From Pseudobutyrivibrio ruminis (GTDB lineage Bacteria > Bacillota > Clostridia > Lachnospirales > Lachnospiraceae), in NCBI GenBank assembly GCA_015057315.1, contig SVER01000009.1, forward strand, positions 34,722-98,721: a DNA stretch of 64,000 nucleotides, read 5' to 3'. Both the position numbers and the translations under genes were made by a program. The first letter of the stretch is position 1, and every line of letters begins with the position of its first letter. Below, in pieces: positions 8,549 to 15,817 of this stretch. The notes below the pieces were generated by a model. It was not told where the DNA came from, searched no databases, and saw only the letters and a list, made by a program, of their open reading frames with translations.

Positions 8549-8875
8549 TTAGTTTTTCCTTTGCACCTTCATTTGTTTAACATCAGTTTTAACTAATTTT
8601 TGCTTCTCGTATACATCTTGAATTGCCTTAACCATCTCTTCATCATTTCTATCAGAGTACCCCTTAAAAACAACTTCTTGGATATCCTCATGTTGAAAAT
8701 ATGCTACTTGATCTCCAATTAATCCTTCTGGATACATACAGGCTCCATAATCAAAGAATAGTTTCTCTCCTTCAAACTTAACTTGAAGGCCTCTAGAAAT
8801 TATGACGTATAGCTTCTTTCCGCCATTAATCTTAACCAAGCTTCCTAGTGGAAGATACTCTGTTTTTTCATTCAT
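8549..8875 (-). CDS. DUF4176 protein, LXG toxin accessory
   Basis: 108 residues from ATG 8875 (GGAGAG upstream; an ATG at 8890 has no ribosome site). The signature YLPLGSLVKINGGKKLYVIISRGLQ, YFDYGACMYPEGLIGD (here FFDYG) and FQHEDIQEVVFKGY is that of the DUF4176 family, which is found almost only beside T7SS LXG toxins. A small cytoplasmic beta-rich protein; role in toxin folding or delivery is inferred. Confidence 0.75.
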   Translation of the reverse strand: MNEKTEYLPLGSLVKINGGKKLYVIISRGLQVKFEGEKLFFDYGACMYPEGLIGDQVAYFQHEDIQEVVFKGYSDRNDEEMVKAIQDVYEKQKLVKTDVKQMKVQRKN

Positions 8876-8911
8876 CGTTTTGCTCTCCATTTTTTGCTGT
8901 GTAAACTGTTA

Positions 8912-9178
8912 TTATTTTCCCCAAATCTTTTTTCTTAATTCCAATTCTCTTTTTTTCCAGCGCAGTTTTTCTATAAAGTCTTCGCATGCCTCTTCCTCGG
9001 AATCAAAACTATATACTACGCCATACAAACCTGCACGTTCGCCTGTATTATAGACCTTCCATTTACCGTCCTCTTGAGTTATTACAACCTCATCAGGCTT
9101 CAATGAATTAGCATTACAAATATTTGCACCTTTTAAATTTTCTTCTTTAATTATTTTTTCTAAATCCTTAATCAGCAT
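8912..9178 (-). CDS. Immunity protein paralogue 2 (Imm59-like)
   Basis: 88 residues, clear tandem duplicate of the gene at 9192-9479: both share MLIKDLE-x-x-IKEENL, GANICNA, SLKP-x-EVVITQED and DSE-x-EACEDFI-x-KLR. The pattern, small acidic protein with K/R-W-x-VY and a C-terminal EEACEDF helix, resembles Imm59. It follows the TNT-type toxin, so it is the probable second immunity protein for it or for a related toxin. The ribosome site is poor. Confidence 0.6.
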   Translation of the reverse strand: MLIKDLEKIIKEENLKGANICNANSLKPDEVVITQEDGKWKVYNTGERAGLYGVVYSFDSEEEACEDFIEKLRWKKRELELRKKIWGK

Positions 9179-9191
9179 TTTTCATTAACAC

Positions 9192-9479
9192 TTACTTTTC
9201 TTTATTTTCTAATCTCCGTTCCCTAAGTATCTTTTCCAGTTCAAAATGTCTTTTTCGCAAGCGCAATTTTTTAATAAAATCCTCGCATGCCTCAGTCTCA
9301 GAATCAAAACGACTTACTACTCCTATCAAAGAAGCCCTTTCATCTGTATTATAGACTTTCCATTTATCATCCTCTTGTGTTATTACGACCTCATACGGTT
9401 TCAATGACATAGCATTACAAATATTTGCACCATCCAAATTTTCTTCTTTAATTACATTTTCTAAATCTTTAATCAACAT
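9192..9479 (-). CDS. Immunity protein paralogue 1 (Imm59-like), next to the toxin
   Basis: 95 residues, start ATG 9479 with TAGGTGAAAAA upstream, 8 bases after the stop of the LXG-TNT toxin. Sequence resembles Imm59-type immunity proteins (DDKWKVYNTDER..., DSETEACEDFIKKL). Position directly behind the toxin makes it the best candidate for the cognate antitoxin protein that blocks the C-terminal enzyme. A near copy follows at 8912-9178. Confidence 0.65.
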   Translation of the reverse strand: MLIKDLENVIKEENLDGANICNAMSLKPYEVVITQEDDKWKVYNTDERASLIGVVSRFDSETEACEDFIKKLRLRKRHFELEKILRERRLENKEK

Positions 9480-9487
9480 TTTTTCAC

Positions 9488-11500
9488 CTACTTCTCTTCC
9501 TGAATATCTTCAATATAAAAATATGGATTTCCTTGTCCTGTAGTATTTATTCGATTTGGCGGAACAGGGATTTCTTCTACCATTCCCAAATCCATTAATA
9601 TCTGAATATTCAAACCAAATTCCTGCTGAGTTGCGCCACCACATCCCCATTTATCAACTGGAGCAGCAGTTCCCCTAGATGAAGAGAAGTTACTGTAATC
9701 TCCACCCATATATTGATCTCTTAGTACCTCTACATTTTCTCTTACTATTGGATCTGTACAATTGTTCACATACTCTTCTAAATTATTAAAATCGCCTGTT
9801 ACCTGATATCTATGATACTGCCGCGAATCTTCTACGTAAGGCAGAGATCTCTCATCATATGAATAAGACTGATTTCCCTCTAAAGGAGAGGTGTATCGGC
9901 CATCTGAAGGTCCATATCGATCAAATTTATCGCCCTCATTAGGAACAAAACTTTCCTTAATTGGATTCCCATCTTTATCCAAGGTATAACCATTATTAGG
10001 GGCTTTATCCCAGCACTCGGAGCCATCAGGATTAATAAATGCAGGATCCTTTGGAATTTGTATATCATCTGGCCATATTCCTTCGTTGTTGAATAAATCT
10101 ACTGCCTCCCGGCTAACAAGTCCCTTTTCTGCTTTTTTACTTAGGAATTTAGATAACTCTTCCTGACTGCAATTAGATTCCTGTAATAATTGAGCTGTGG
10201 TCTTTGGTGTTCCTGTAGAAATGTTAAATTTTGCATCTAATTGATTCAAGCCATATCCTGTCATAGTACTTACCGACATACCCGCAAGCATACTCAATGT
10301 ACGATTGTCTGTAGCATTCATGGTAAGTCTTGATGCGCCATCGCCTGCCAAAGTTGAGATTGCAACCTTTCCAGTTGCAACTGCTCCAGAACGCAAAGTT
10401 AATGTACCAGCCTTAGACGCTGCACCAATCGGAGTAAGCGCAGAAGCGGTAAACGCAAATATATTTTCCGTAATATAATAAGCCTGATAGTTGCCTTGAA
10501 AGACTTCATCTCGCATTACATTTAATGCATGAGAATCAATATCTCCCGCATTTCCATACATAATATCCTGCGCACCTTCTAAAGTATCTGATAATCCAAA
10601 AATAACAGTACCGCCACCGAAAACTCCTCCTGCTGCAACCACAGCTGGTGTTGCAGCTCCAGCTGTGAATACAATACATAACGTACCACCAGTAATTAAA
10701 GCAAGGCCACCAATTGTCTTCCATACACCTTCTTCTTCTCGCTCGGCAGCGGCTTCTTCAAGTTCCTTTTCTGTATTCCATATAGCTTCATATTCCTCAG
10801 AGTATTTTTCGTGCTGCTCATCAAAAAAATCGCCAACAGCCTTCATGGCCTGCACATTTTTATTAGTAAAAAATGCTCCCGGTTGATATGTAGACGCTGT
10901 TGCTCCTGTTGATGCAGCATTAATACTTGCCATAATCTGTTCCAATAGAATTGCTGTAGAATTTGTCAGCGCTTCTACTGTCTGGTTTTCTAGCGTACCA
11001 GTATTAGTAATTAAATTCGTCATCTCATTTGTAACAGTAATATTAGCCGCTTCAAGATTTGTAATAGAAGGACTCGTTGCTGAATAAATATCCGCTATAT
11101 CTAATAGCGCCTTATCCACTTTGTCTTTACAGTCATATACGCCTGTAGTTTCTTCTGTAAAACGCTTATTTAAATTATCCTTGTACAGATTTATATACTC
11201 TTCATTGATAATAAAGTTCGTGGAAGCATCAACGCTGTAATATCCAGATTTGTATAAAGCCATATTGTCCAACATATTCTGAGCAAGAGAATCCAATGCA
11301 TCCAGAAGTGTAAGATGCACTTCTGAAAAATAGCTTTTTATTGAATCAGCTGTCGCACCTGTAAAATTTGGGTCACTCACTACTGCTTCAATAGAATTTT
11401 TTAGAATTGTAATTTTAGATTTAAGTTCATCTAAATTTCTTTTATATGTTTGTTCAACATTTAATATATCAGTATATCTGACATCTAATGTATCACTCAT
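9488..11500 (-). CDS. LXG polymorphic toxin with TNT-type (NAD glycohydrolase) C-terminal domain
   Basis: 670 residues from ATG 11500 (GGGAG, 7 bases). Residues 1-200 are a helical LXG-type N-terminus (YTDILNVEQTYKRNLDELKSK..., YYSVDASTNFIINEEYINLY) used for export by type VIIb secretion; no Sec signal. About 240-400 is a middle region with hydrophobic Gly/Ala stretches (WKTIGGLALITGGTLCIVF). From 524 on: DKFDRYGPSDGRYTSP, DERSLPY, QYHRYQV, then GTAAPVDKWGCGGATQQEF, matching the TNT domain (DRxG, RxLP, GGxxQ). TNT domains hydrolyse NAD+. Immunity genes follow at once. The secretion system itself is not in the window. Its promoter-leader is copy B. Confidence 0.8.
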   Translation of the reverse strand: MSDTLDVRYTDILNVEQTYKRNLDELKSKITILKNSIEAVVSDPNFTGATADSIKSYFSEVHLTLLDALDSLAQNMLDNMALYKSGYYSVDASTNFIINEEYINLYKDNLNKRFTEETTGVYDCKDKVDKALLDIADIYSATSPSITNLEAANITVTNEMTNLITNTGTLENQTVEALTNSTAILLEQIMASINAASTGATASTYQPGAFFTNKNVQAMKAVGDFFDEQHEKYSEEYEAIWNTEKELEEAAAEREEEGVWKTIGGLALITGGTLCIVFTAGAATPAVVAAGGVFGGGTVIFGLSDTLEGAQDIMYGNAGDIDSHALNVMRDEVFQGNYQAYYITENIFAFTASALTPIGAASKAGTLTLRSGAVATGKVAISTLAGDGASRLTMNATDNRTLSMLAGMSVSTMTGYGLNQLDAKFNISTGTPKTTAQLLQESNCSQEELSKFLSKKAEKGLVSREAVDLFNNEGIWPDDIQIPKDPAFINPDGSECWDKAPNNGYTLDKDGNPIKESFVPNEGDKFDRYGPSDGRYTSPLEGNQSYSYDERSLPYVEDSRQYHRYQVTGDFNNLEEYVNNCTDPIVRENVEVLRDQYMGGDYSNFSSSRGTAAPVDKWGCGGATQQEFGLNIQILMDLGMVEEIPVPPNRINTTGQGNPYFYIEDIQEEK

Positions 11501-11561
11501 CACATATCTCCCTTTCTTTATCTCTTTATTTTTTATCTAAAAAATTTCTGCATATATAAAT

Positions 11562-11783
11562 CGGCAGACCATAAAACAGCCTGCCGTTTATTCTCTATAG
11601 AAAAAATATTACTTTTAACCGAGTTGCAGTATCCTGTCTATATCTACTACATTTATTTGAAAATGTGAGTTTGCTTAATTCCCTCACAAAATTTTCATAG
11701 TTTATACACATATTTTACATAGATTATTTTAATTTATTTAATTAGTCTAGTCAATTGCTCAAGTCTCTTAATTCTTGCCAGAT
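11562..11783 (-). promoter_or_regulatory. Promoter and structured leader, copy B (upstream of the LXG toxin)
   Basis: Minus strand: -35 TTGACT (11754-11749), 17 bases, -10 TAAAAT (11731-11726), leader of about 215 bases. It contains a stem TGTGAG/CTCACA at the place where copy A has TTGTGA/TCACAA, the shared GATACTGCAACT tract, and a hairpin CGGCAG...CTGCCG at 11562-11586. The two stems differ in sequence but both pair, which supports a selected RNA structure. Confidence 0.6.
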
Positions 11784-11787
11784 TTTG

Positions 11788-11886
11788 TCATTTCTTGCCA
11801 ACAGTGACGAAGAGTTTTGTTGAACATCCTCCTATTATTACAACAACTATCATTGTTGTAATTATGCCAACTAGTCTTGTCTTCAT
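11788..11886 (-). CDS. Tiny putative lipoprotein
   Basis: 32 codons from ATG 11886. The product has a Lys/Arg start, one hydrophobic segment and a lipobox-like GGC (VVVIIGGC at about residues 17-24) with only some eight residues after the cysteine. The start overlaps the stop of the upstream fragment (ATGA), suggesting coupling. It may be a real micro-lipoprotein or the remaining start of a longer one; no typical ribosome site. Confidence 0.35.
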   Translation of the reverse strand: MKTRLVGIITTMIVVVIIGGCSTKLFVTVGKK

Positions 11887-12022
11887 TGATTTACCCTTCC
11901 ACAATACTTAAACTGATTTGATAATGTATCATCCATTTCTCTAAAAGTTTCTGCAGCACACTCCAAATCTATTACTAAATCATCAATAGCTTTTTGCAAT
12001 GTATATTTTGGATATTTCGACT
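11883..12022 (-). pseudogene. C-terminal fragment of a small helical protein
   Basis: An open frame without start reads SKYPKYTLQKAIDDLVIDLECAA... FREMDDTLSNQFKYCGRVNQ, ending at 11883. Just upstream in frame is a stop. The helical sequence resembles small T7SS partner proteins, so it may be the end of a lost accessory gene. It lies between the recR terminator and the leader of the LXG gene. Confidence 0.35.
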
Positions 12023-12045
12023 ATTATAGTCAATCTTTCTAACAT

Positions 12046-12071
12046 AAAAAGAAAGGCCCGAAGGTCTTTCT
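12046..12071 (-). terminator. Terminator after recR
   Basis: On the minus strand GAAAGACC-TTCG-GGCCTTTC followed by TTTTT, about 10 bases after the recR stop. It ends the dnaX-ebfC-recR unit and separates it from the toxin island. Confidence 0.8.
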
Positions 12072-12082
12072 CAATCATTTCA

Positions 12083-12682
12083 CTATAATTCTGTTCTACC
12101 ATCAAGTGCCCTAAGCAGTGTCACCTCATCAATATACTCCAGGTTTCCACCTACTGGCACGCCGGATGCTATGCGGCTTACCTTGATTCCGGTAGGCTTA
12201 ATCAGCTTGCTGATGTAGGCGGCTGTAGTTTCACCCTCTAGGGATGAGTTAGTGGCGATGATTACTTCCTCAGCATCCACCTGCTGCAACCTTACCATCA
12301 GTTCCTTTAGCTTGATATCGCCAGGACCGATACCTGCCATTGGTGATATTGCGCCATGTAAAACGTGGTAAACGCCATCAAATTTGCCTGTCTTTTCATA
12401 GGCTGCCAAATCCCTGGTGTCCTCCACAACCATAATGACATTGTGGTTACGCTTAGGGTTAGCACATATTGGGCACAGCTCATCATCTGTGAGAGTAAAG
12501 CACTCCTTACAGTATCTAACGTTTTTTCTTGCCTGCACTATAGCATTGGCAAGGTCGTTTACCTTGTCCTCATCCATGCCTAATATATGGAAAGCCAGCC
12601 TCTGGGCTGACTTGTTTCCAATGCTTGGCAAATCGCTTAGCTCTGCTATTAAGTTGCTAATTTCTTTGCTGTAATATTCCAT
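12083..12682 (-). CDS. recR: Recombination mediator RecR
   Basis: 199 residues, the usual length. The N-terminal helix-hairpin (LIAELSDLPSIGNKSAQRLAFHIL), the C4 zinc finger (CKECFTLTDDELCPIC) and the TOPRIM domain (VMVVEDTRDLAAYEKTG, YHVLHGAISPMAGIGPGD) are all present. RecR acts with RecF and RecO to load RecA at gaps. It starts 4 bases after the ebfC stop in the conserved order dnaX-ebfC-recR. Confidence 0.97.
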   Translation of the reverse strand: MEYYSKEISNLIAELSDLPSIGNKSAQRLAFHILGMDEDKVNDLANAIVQARKNVRYCKECFTLTDDELCPICANPKRNHNVIMVVEDTRDLAAYEKTGKFDGVYHVLHGAISPMAGIGPGDIKLKELMVRLQQVDAEEVIIATNSSLEGETTAAYISKLIKPTGIKVSRIASGVPVGGNLEYIDEVTLLRALDGRTEL

Positions 12683-12685
12683 CTA

Positions 12686-13027
12686 TTAGAATCCTAGTCC
12701 ACCTGGCATCTTTGGCATAGATGCTGCTGTAATCTCATCAATCTTGTGAAGTGCCTCGTTTGTTGCTGCCATAACAAGGTCCTCAAGCATTTCTACATCA
12801 TCTGGGTCTACTGCCTCTGGGTCGATGTGTACCTTTGTGATTTCCTTTGAGCCTGTAGCTGTTACCTCTACAACACCGCCACCGGCTGTACCTGTAACCT
12901 CTGTTTCCTCAAGCTTTGCCTGAGCCTCTTCCATCTGGCGCTGCATACGCTGAGCCTGCTTCATAAGGTTAGCCATGTTAGCTCCACCCATTGCTCCGCC
13001 TGGAAATCCGCCTCTTCCTTTACCCAT
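12686..13027 (-). CDS. Nucleoid-associated protein, YbaB/EbfC family
   Basis: 113 residues. Gly-rich N-terminus (MGKGRGGFPGGAMGG), then the typical helix NLMKQAQRMQRQMEEAQAKL and the beta core VTGTAGGGVVEVTATG. Forms dimers that bind DNA. Located between dnaX and recR as in most Firmicutes. Confidence 0.95.
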   Translation of the reverse strand: MGKGRGGFPGGAMGGANMANLMKQAQRMQRQMEEAQAKLEETEVTGTAGGGVVEVTATGSKEITKVHIDPEAVDPDDVEMLEDLVMAATNEALHKIDEITAASMPKMPGGLGF

Positions 13028-13069
13028 ATCTTTAATCCTCCATTTTCTATCTGGTTAATGTTACGTAGA

Positions 13070-14662
13070 CTATTCTGGGTCTACTTCTATTTCAATTCCT
13101 TTGCTAGCGAAGAAATCACGGATATCTGTCTTGGAATCCTGTGAGCTTACGCTGCCGGAATTAATCTCAACTTTAATCTTTACAGTCTTGTTTATCAGGG
13201 CTTCGATGGCCTTAGAAATCTCTTCGATGACCTCTGGTCTGTTTACGAAATCCCCTGCCATGCGCTCGCTTCCCTGTGGCTGGTCGAATATAAGCACTAA
13301 TTCGCCTAGCTCGTTAACTGTAATTGTTGTAACTTCTTTCAGGTACATCTTGATGTTTGGTGGTACCTTGCCTAGCACGTTACCCCAGCTGGATGCCACC
13401 TGTTTTACCTCTTCTGGCACTGCTGCTGGAAGTGGTTCCTTTTTCACTGGTGCAGCACTTGCAGCTGGCGCCTGTCCTGCTGCAGGAGCGGCCATTACTA
13501 CTGGCACACCCTTTTCCACCTTTTTCTCAAGGTTTGCCATTCTATTGTTGAGAGCGGAAATATCCTGCTCCATCTCTGGCTTACACAGCTTGATAAGTGC
13601 TATCTCGATAAGAACTCGCTTACCGCTTGCATACTTAATATCATTAGAAAGTGCCGAGAGAACTTGAATATATCGCATCAAAATCTCGGTGTCAACCATC
13701 TTGGCTTCTTCTTTTAATAAAGCCAGATTATCAGAAGACATTTCAAGTACATCCTCCATATCATCTGAACTCTTAAGAAGCATCAGGTTTCTAAGATACC
13801 ATGTGAAATCTATTACAAACTGATTCAGATCACGTCCCTGAGTGATTATCTCCTCTAAGATGCCGATGCACTGGGTGATTTCTCCGTTGATGATATGACG
13901 AAGTAATCTTGAAAATACCTCAGTATCAATTGCGCCTAACACCTTCAGTACATTGTCATAGGTAAGAGTCTGGCCTATGTAAAAGGCTATGCACTGATCC
14001 AAAAGACTTAATCCGTCTCGCATGGAACCGTCTGCTGCCTTAGCGATATAGCGGATGGCCTTATCCTCTACATCTACGCCCTCCTTATCCATCAGCTCCT
14101 TTAAGCGGGCTGCGATGGTGTCGATGGAAATACGATGAAAATCATATCTCTGGCAACGGCTAAGGATGGTAATTGGAATCTTGTGTACTTCTGTTGTTGC
14201 CAATATAAACACAACATAAGAAGGTGGCTCCTCCAAGGTCTTAAGCAAGGCGTTAAAGGCTCCGGTACTAAGCATATGTACCTCATCGATGATGTAAACC
14301 TTGTATTTACCTTCTGTAGGAGGGTATGCCACCTCCTCTACTATCTGTCGGATGCTATCTACACCGTTGTTTGAGGCAGCATCCATTTCTATTACATTCA
14401 TGGAATTGCCAGCTGTGATGGATTTACACATGGCACATTCCATACATGGGCAGCCGTCCACAGGATTCTCGCAGTTGATGGTGCGGGCAAGAATCTTTGC
14501 GATAGTTGTCTTACCAGTTCCTCTTGTTCCTGTGAAAAGATATGCATGTCCTATACGGTCACTCTTTATCTGATTCTTTAAAGTTGTCACGATGTGGTCC
14601 TGGCCCTTAACATCCTCGAAGGTCTGTGGCCTGAACTTTCTATATAATGCCATATAAGACAT
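13070..14662 (-). CDS. dnaX: DNA polymerase III subunits gamma and tau
   Basis: 530 residues. Clamp-loader ATPase: Walker A GTRGTGKTT near residue 45, the four-Cys zinc module (CENPVDGCPCMECAMC), DEVH Walker B, SRCQRYDF sensor region. The C-terminal part, after an Ala/Pro linker (about 390-425), is short; it ends in EIEVDPE. Loads the sliding clamp at the replisome. First gene of the dnaX-ebfC-recR cluster. Confidence 0.97.
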   Translation of the reverse strand: MSYMALYRKFRPQTFEDVKGQDHIVTTLKNQIKSDRIGHAYLFTGTRGTGKTTIAKILARTINCENPVDGCPCMECAMCKSITAGNSMNVIEMDAASNNGVDSIRQIVEEVAYPPTEGKYKVYIIDEVHMLSTGAFNALLKTLEEPPSYVVFILATTEVHKIPITILSRCQRYDFHRISIDTIAARLKELMDKEGVDVEDKAIRYIAKAADGSMRDGLSLLDQCIAFYIGQTLTYDNVLKVLGAIDTEVFSRLLRHIINGEITQCIGILEEIITQGRDLNQFVIDFTWYLRNLMLLKSSDDMEDVLEMSSDNLALLKEEAKMVDTEILMRYIQVLSALSNDIKYASGKRVLIEIALIKLCKPEMEQDISALNNRMANLEKKVEKGVPVVMAAPAAGQAPAASAAPVKKEPLPAAVPEEVKQVASSWGNVLGKVPPNIKMYLKEVTTITVNELGELVLIFDQPQGSERMAGDFVNRPEVIEEISKAIEALINKTVKIKVEINSGSVSSQDSKTDIRDFFASKGIEIEVDPE

Positions 14663-14690
14663 AACAAATACCTACCCTTTTTTCTTTCTT

Positions 14691-15764
14691 TTAATCACCG
14701 AAGCTAATGCCGATTCGCTTAGCTTCTTCTATCATCTGGCAATCTGGCTCTACTACCTTTAGCTTGCCTGCCACCTTTTCAAGTGGGATGCGCTTTGTCT
14801 TGCCATCTACCATTGCAATCATGTTACCAAAATCTCCGTCCATGATAGCCTGTGCAGCTGCTGAACCAAGTCGTGTACAAAGCACTCTATCGTATGGATC
14901 TGGGCTACCACCTCGCTGCATGTGGCCTGGCACTGTAACACGTACCTCGATGCCTGTTTCCTTTTGGATTCTATCAGCGATTTCATAGGAAACAGATGGA
15001 TACTTAGAAGTCTCAAGTTTCTTCTTGTAATCCTTCTTAGAAAGCTTAGCATCTTCCTTGGAAATAGCGCCTTCTGCAACCGCAAGAATAGTGAATCCCT
15101 TGCCCTCTTCCGCACGATGATTGATAGCCTTAACTACCTTTTTGATATCGTATGGAATCTCAGGAAGCAGGATGATATCAGCACCTGATGCAACACCTGC
15201 ATACAGTGTAAGCCAGCCTACCTTGTGTCCCATAACCTCTACGATGAACACGCGGCTATGTGATGATGCTGTAGTGTGAATGCAGTCGATTGTGTTACAT
15301 GCAATATCAATAGCACTCTGGAAACCAAATGTTACATCAGTTCCAAAGATATCGTTATCGATTGTCTTTGGAAGATGGATGATGTTAAGGCCCTCTTCTC
15401 TAAGAAGATTAGCTGTCTTCTGTGTTCCGTTACCACCAAGGATAACTAAGCAGTTAAGATTCAGCTTGTAGTAGTTTGACTTCATAGCCTCTACCTTATC
15501 AAGTCCATTTTCATCAGGCTCACGCATGAGCTTGAATGGCTGACGGCTAGAGCCTAATATTGTGCCACCACGTGTAAGAATTCCTGAGAAATCCTGGCTG
15601 GTAAGAAGCCTGTAATCCCCATAAATCAGGCCCTTATAGCCATTGAAGAAGCCGTAAACCTCCAGGTCCTTCACATTGGCTGCCAAGCCCTTAACAACAC
15701 CACGCATAGCAGCGTTTAACGCCTGGCAGTCACCACCACTAGTAAGCATTCCGATTCTAAGCAT
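14691..15764 (-). CDS. 6-phosphofructokinase, mixed-substrate (group III) type
   Basis: 357 residues, longer than the classical 320-residue PfkA. Motifs: MLTSGGDCQALNAAMRG (phosphate binding), GGNGTQKTA and PKTIDNDI (active site), GHMQRGGSPDPYDR. The GGDG motif of ATP-enzymes reads GGNG here: Gly is kept at the place where PPi enzymes have Asp, but the following PKTIDND has the Lys typical of PPi-type and group III enzymes. I therefore expect ATP use, but this is inference. Phosphorylates fructose-6-phosphate in glycolysis. Lies 28 bases upstream of dnaX, possibly cotranscribed. Confidence 0.9.
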   Translation of the reverse strand: MLRIGMLTSGGDCQALNAAMRGVVKGLAANVKDLEVYGFFNGYKGLIYGDYRLLTSQDFSGILTRGGTILGSSRQPFKLMREPDENGLDKVEAMKSNYYKLNLNCLVILGGNGTQKTANLLREEGLNIIHLPKTIDNDIFGTDVTFGFQSAIDIACNTIDCIHTTASSHSRVFIVEVMGHKVGWLTLYAGVASGADIILLPEIPYDIKKVVKAINHRAEEGKGFTILAVAEGAISKEDAKLSKKDYKKKLETSKYPSVSYEIADRIQKETGIEVRVTVPGHMQRGGSPDPYDRVLCTRLGSAAAQAIMDGDFGNMIAMVDGKTKRIPLEKVAGKLKVVEPDCQMIEEAKRIGISFGD

Positions 15765-15817
15765 AGTCCTTCTCCTTCCTGTAACCCCTTATTATTTTGT
15801 TCTTATCTTTGGCTCGC

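Noticed and set aside
9488..11500. Complete type VII secretion locus
   Set aside because: No EssC, YukD, EsaA, EssB or WXG100 genes within the window; only effector, accessory and immunity genes.
13101..13667. 188-codon plus-strand frame in dnaX
   Set aside because: Antisense shadow of dnaX, with no start signal and no family likeness.
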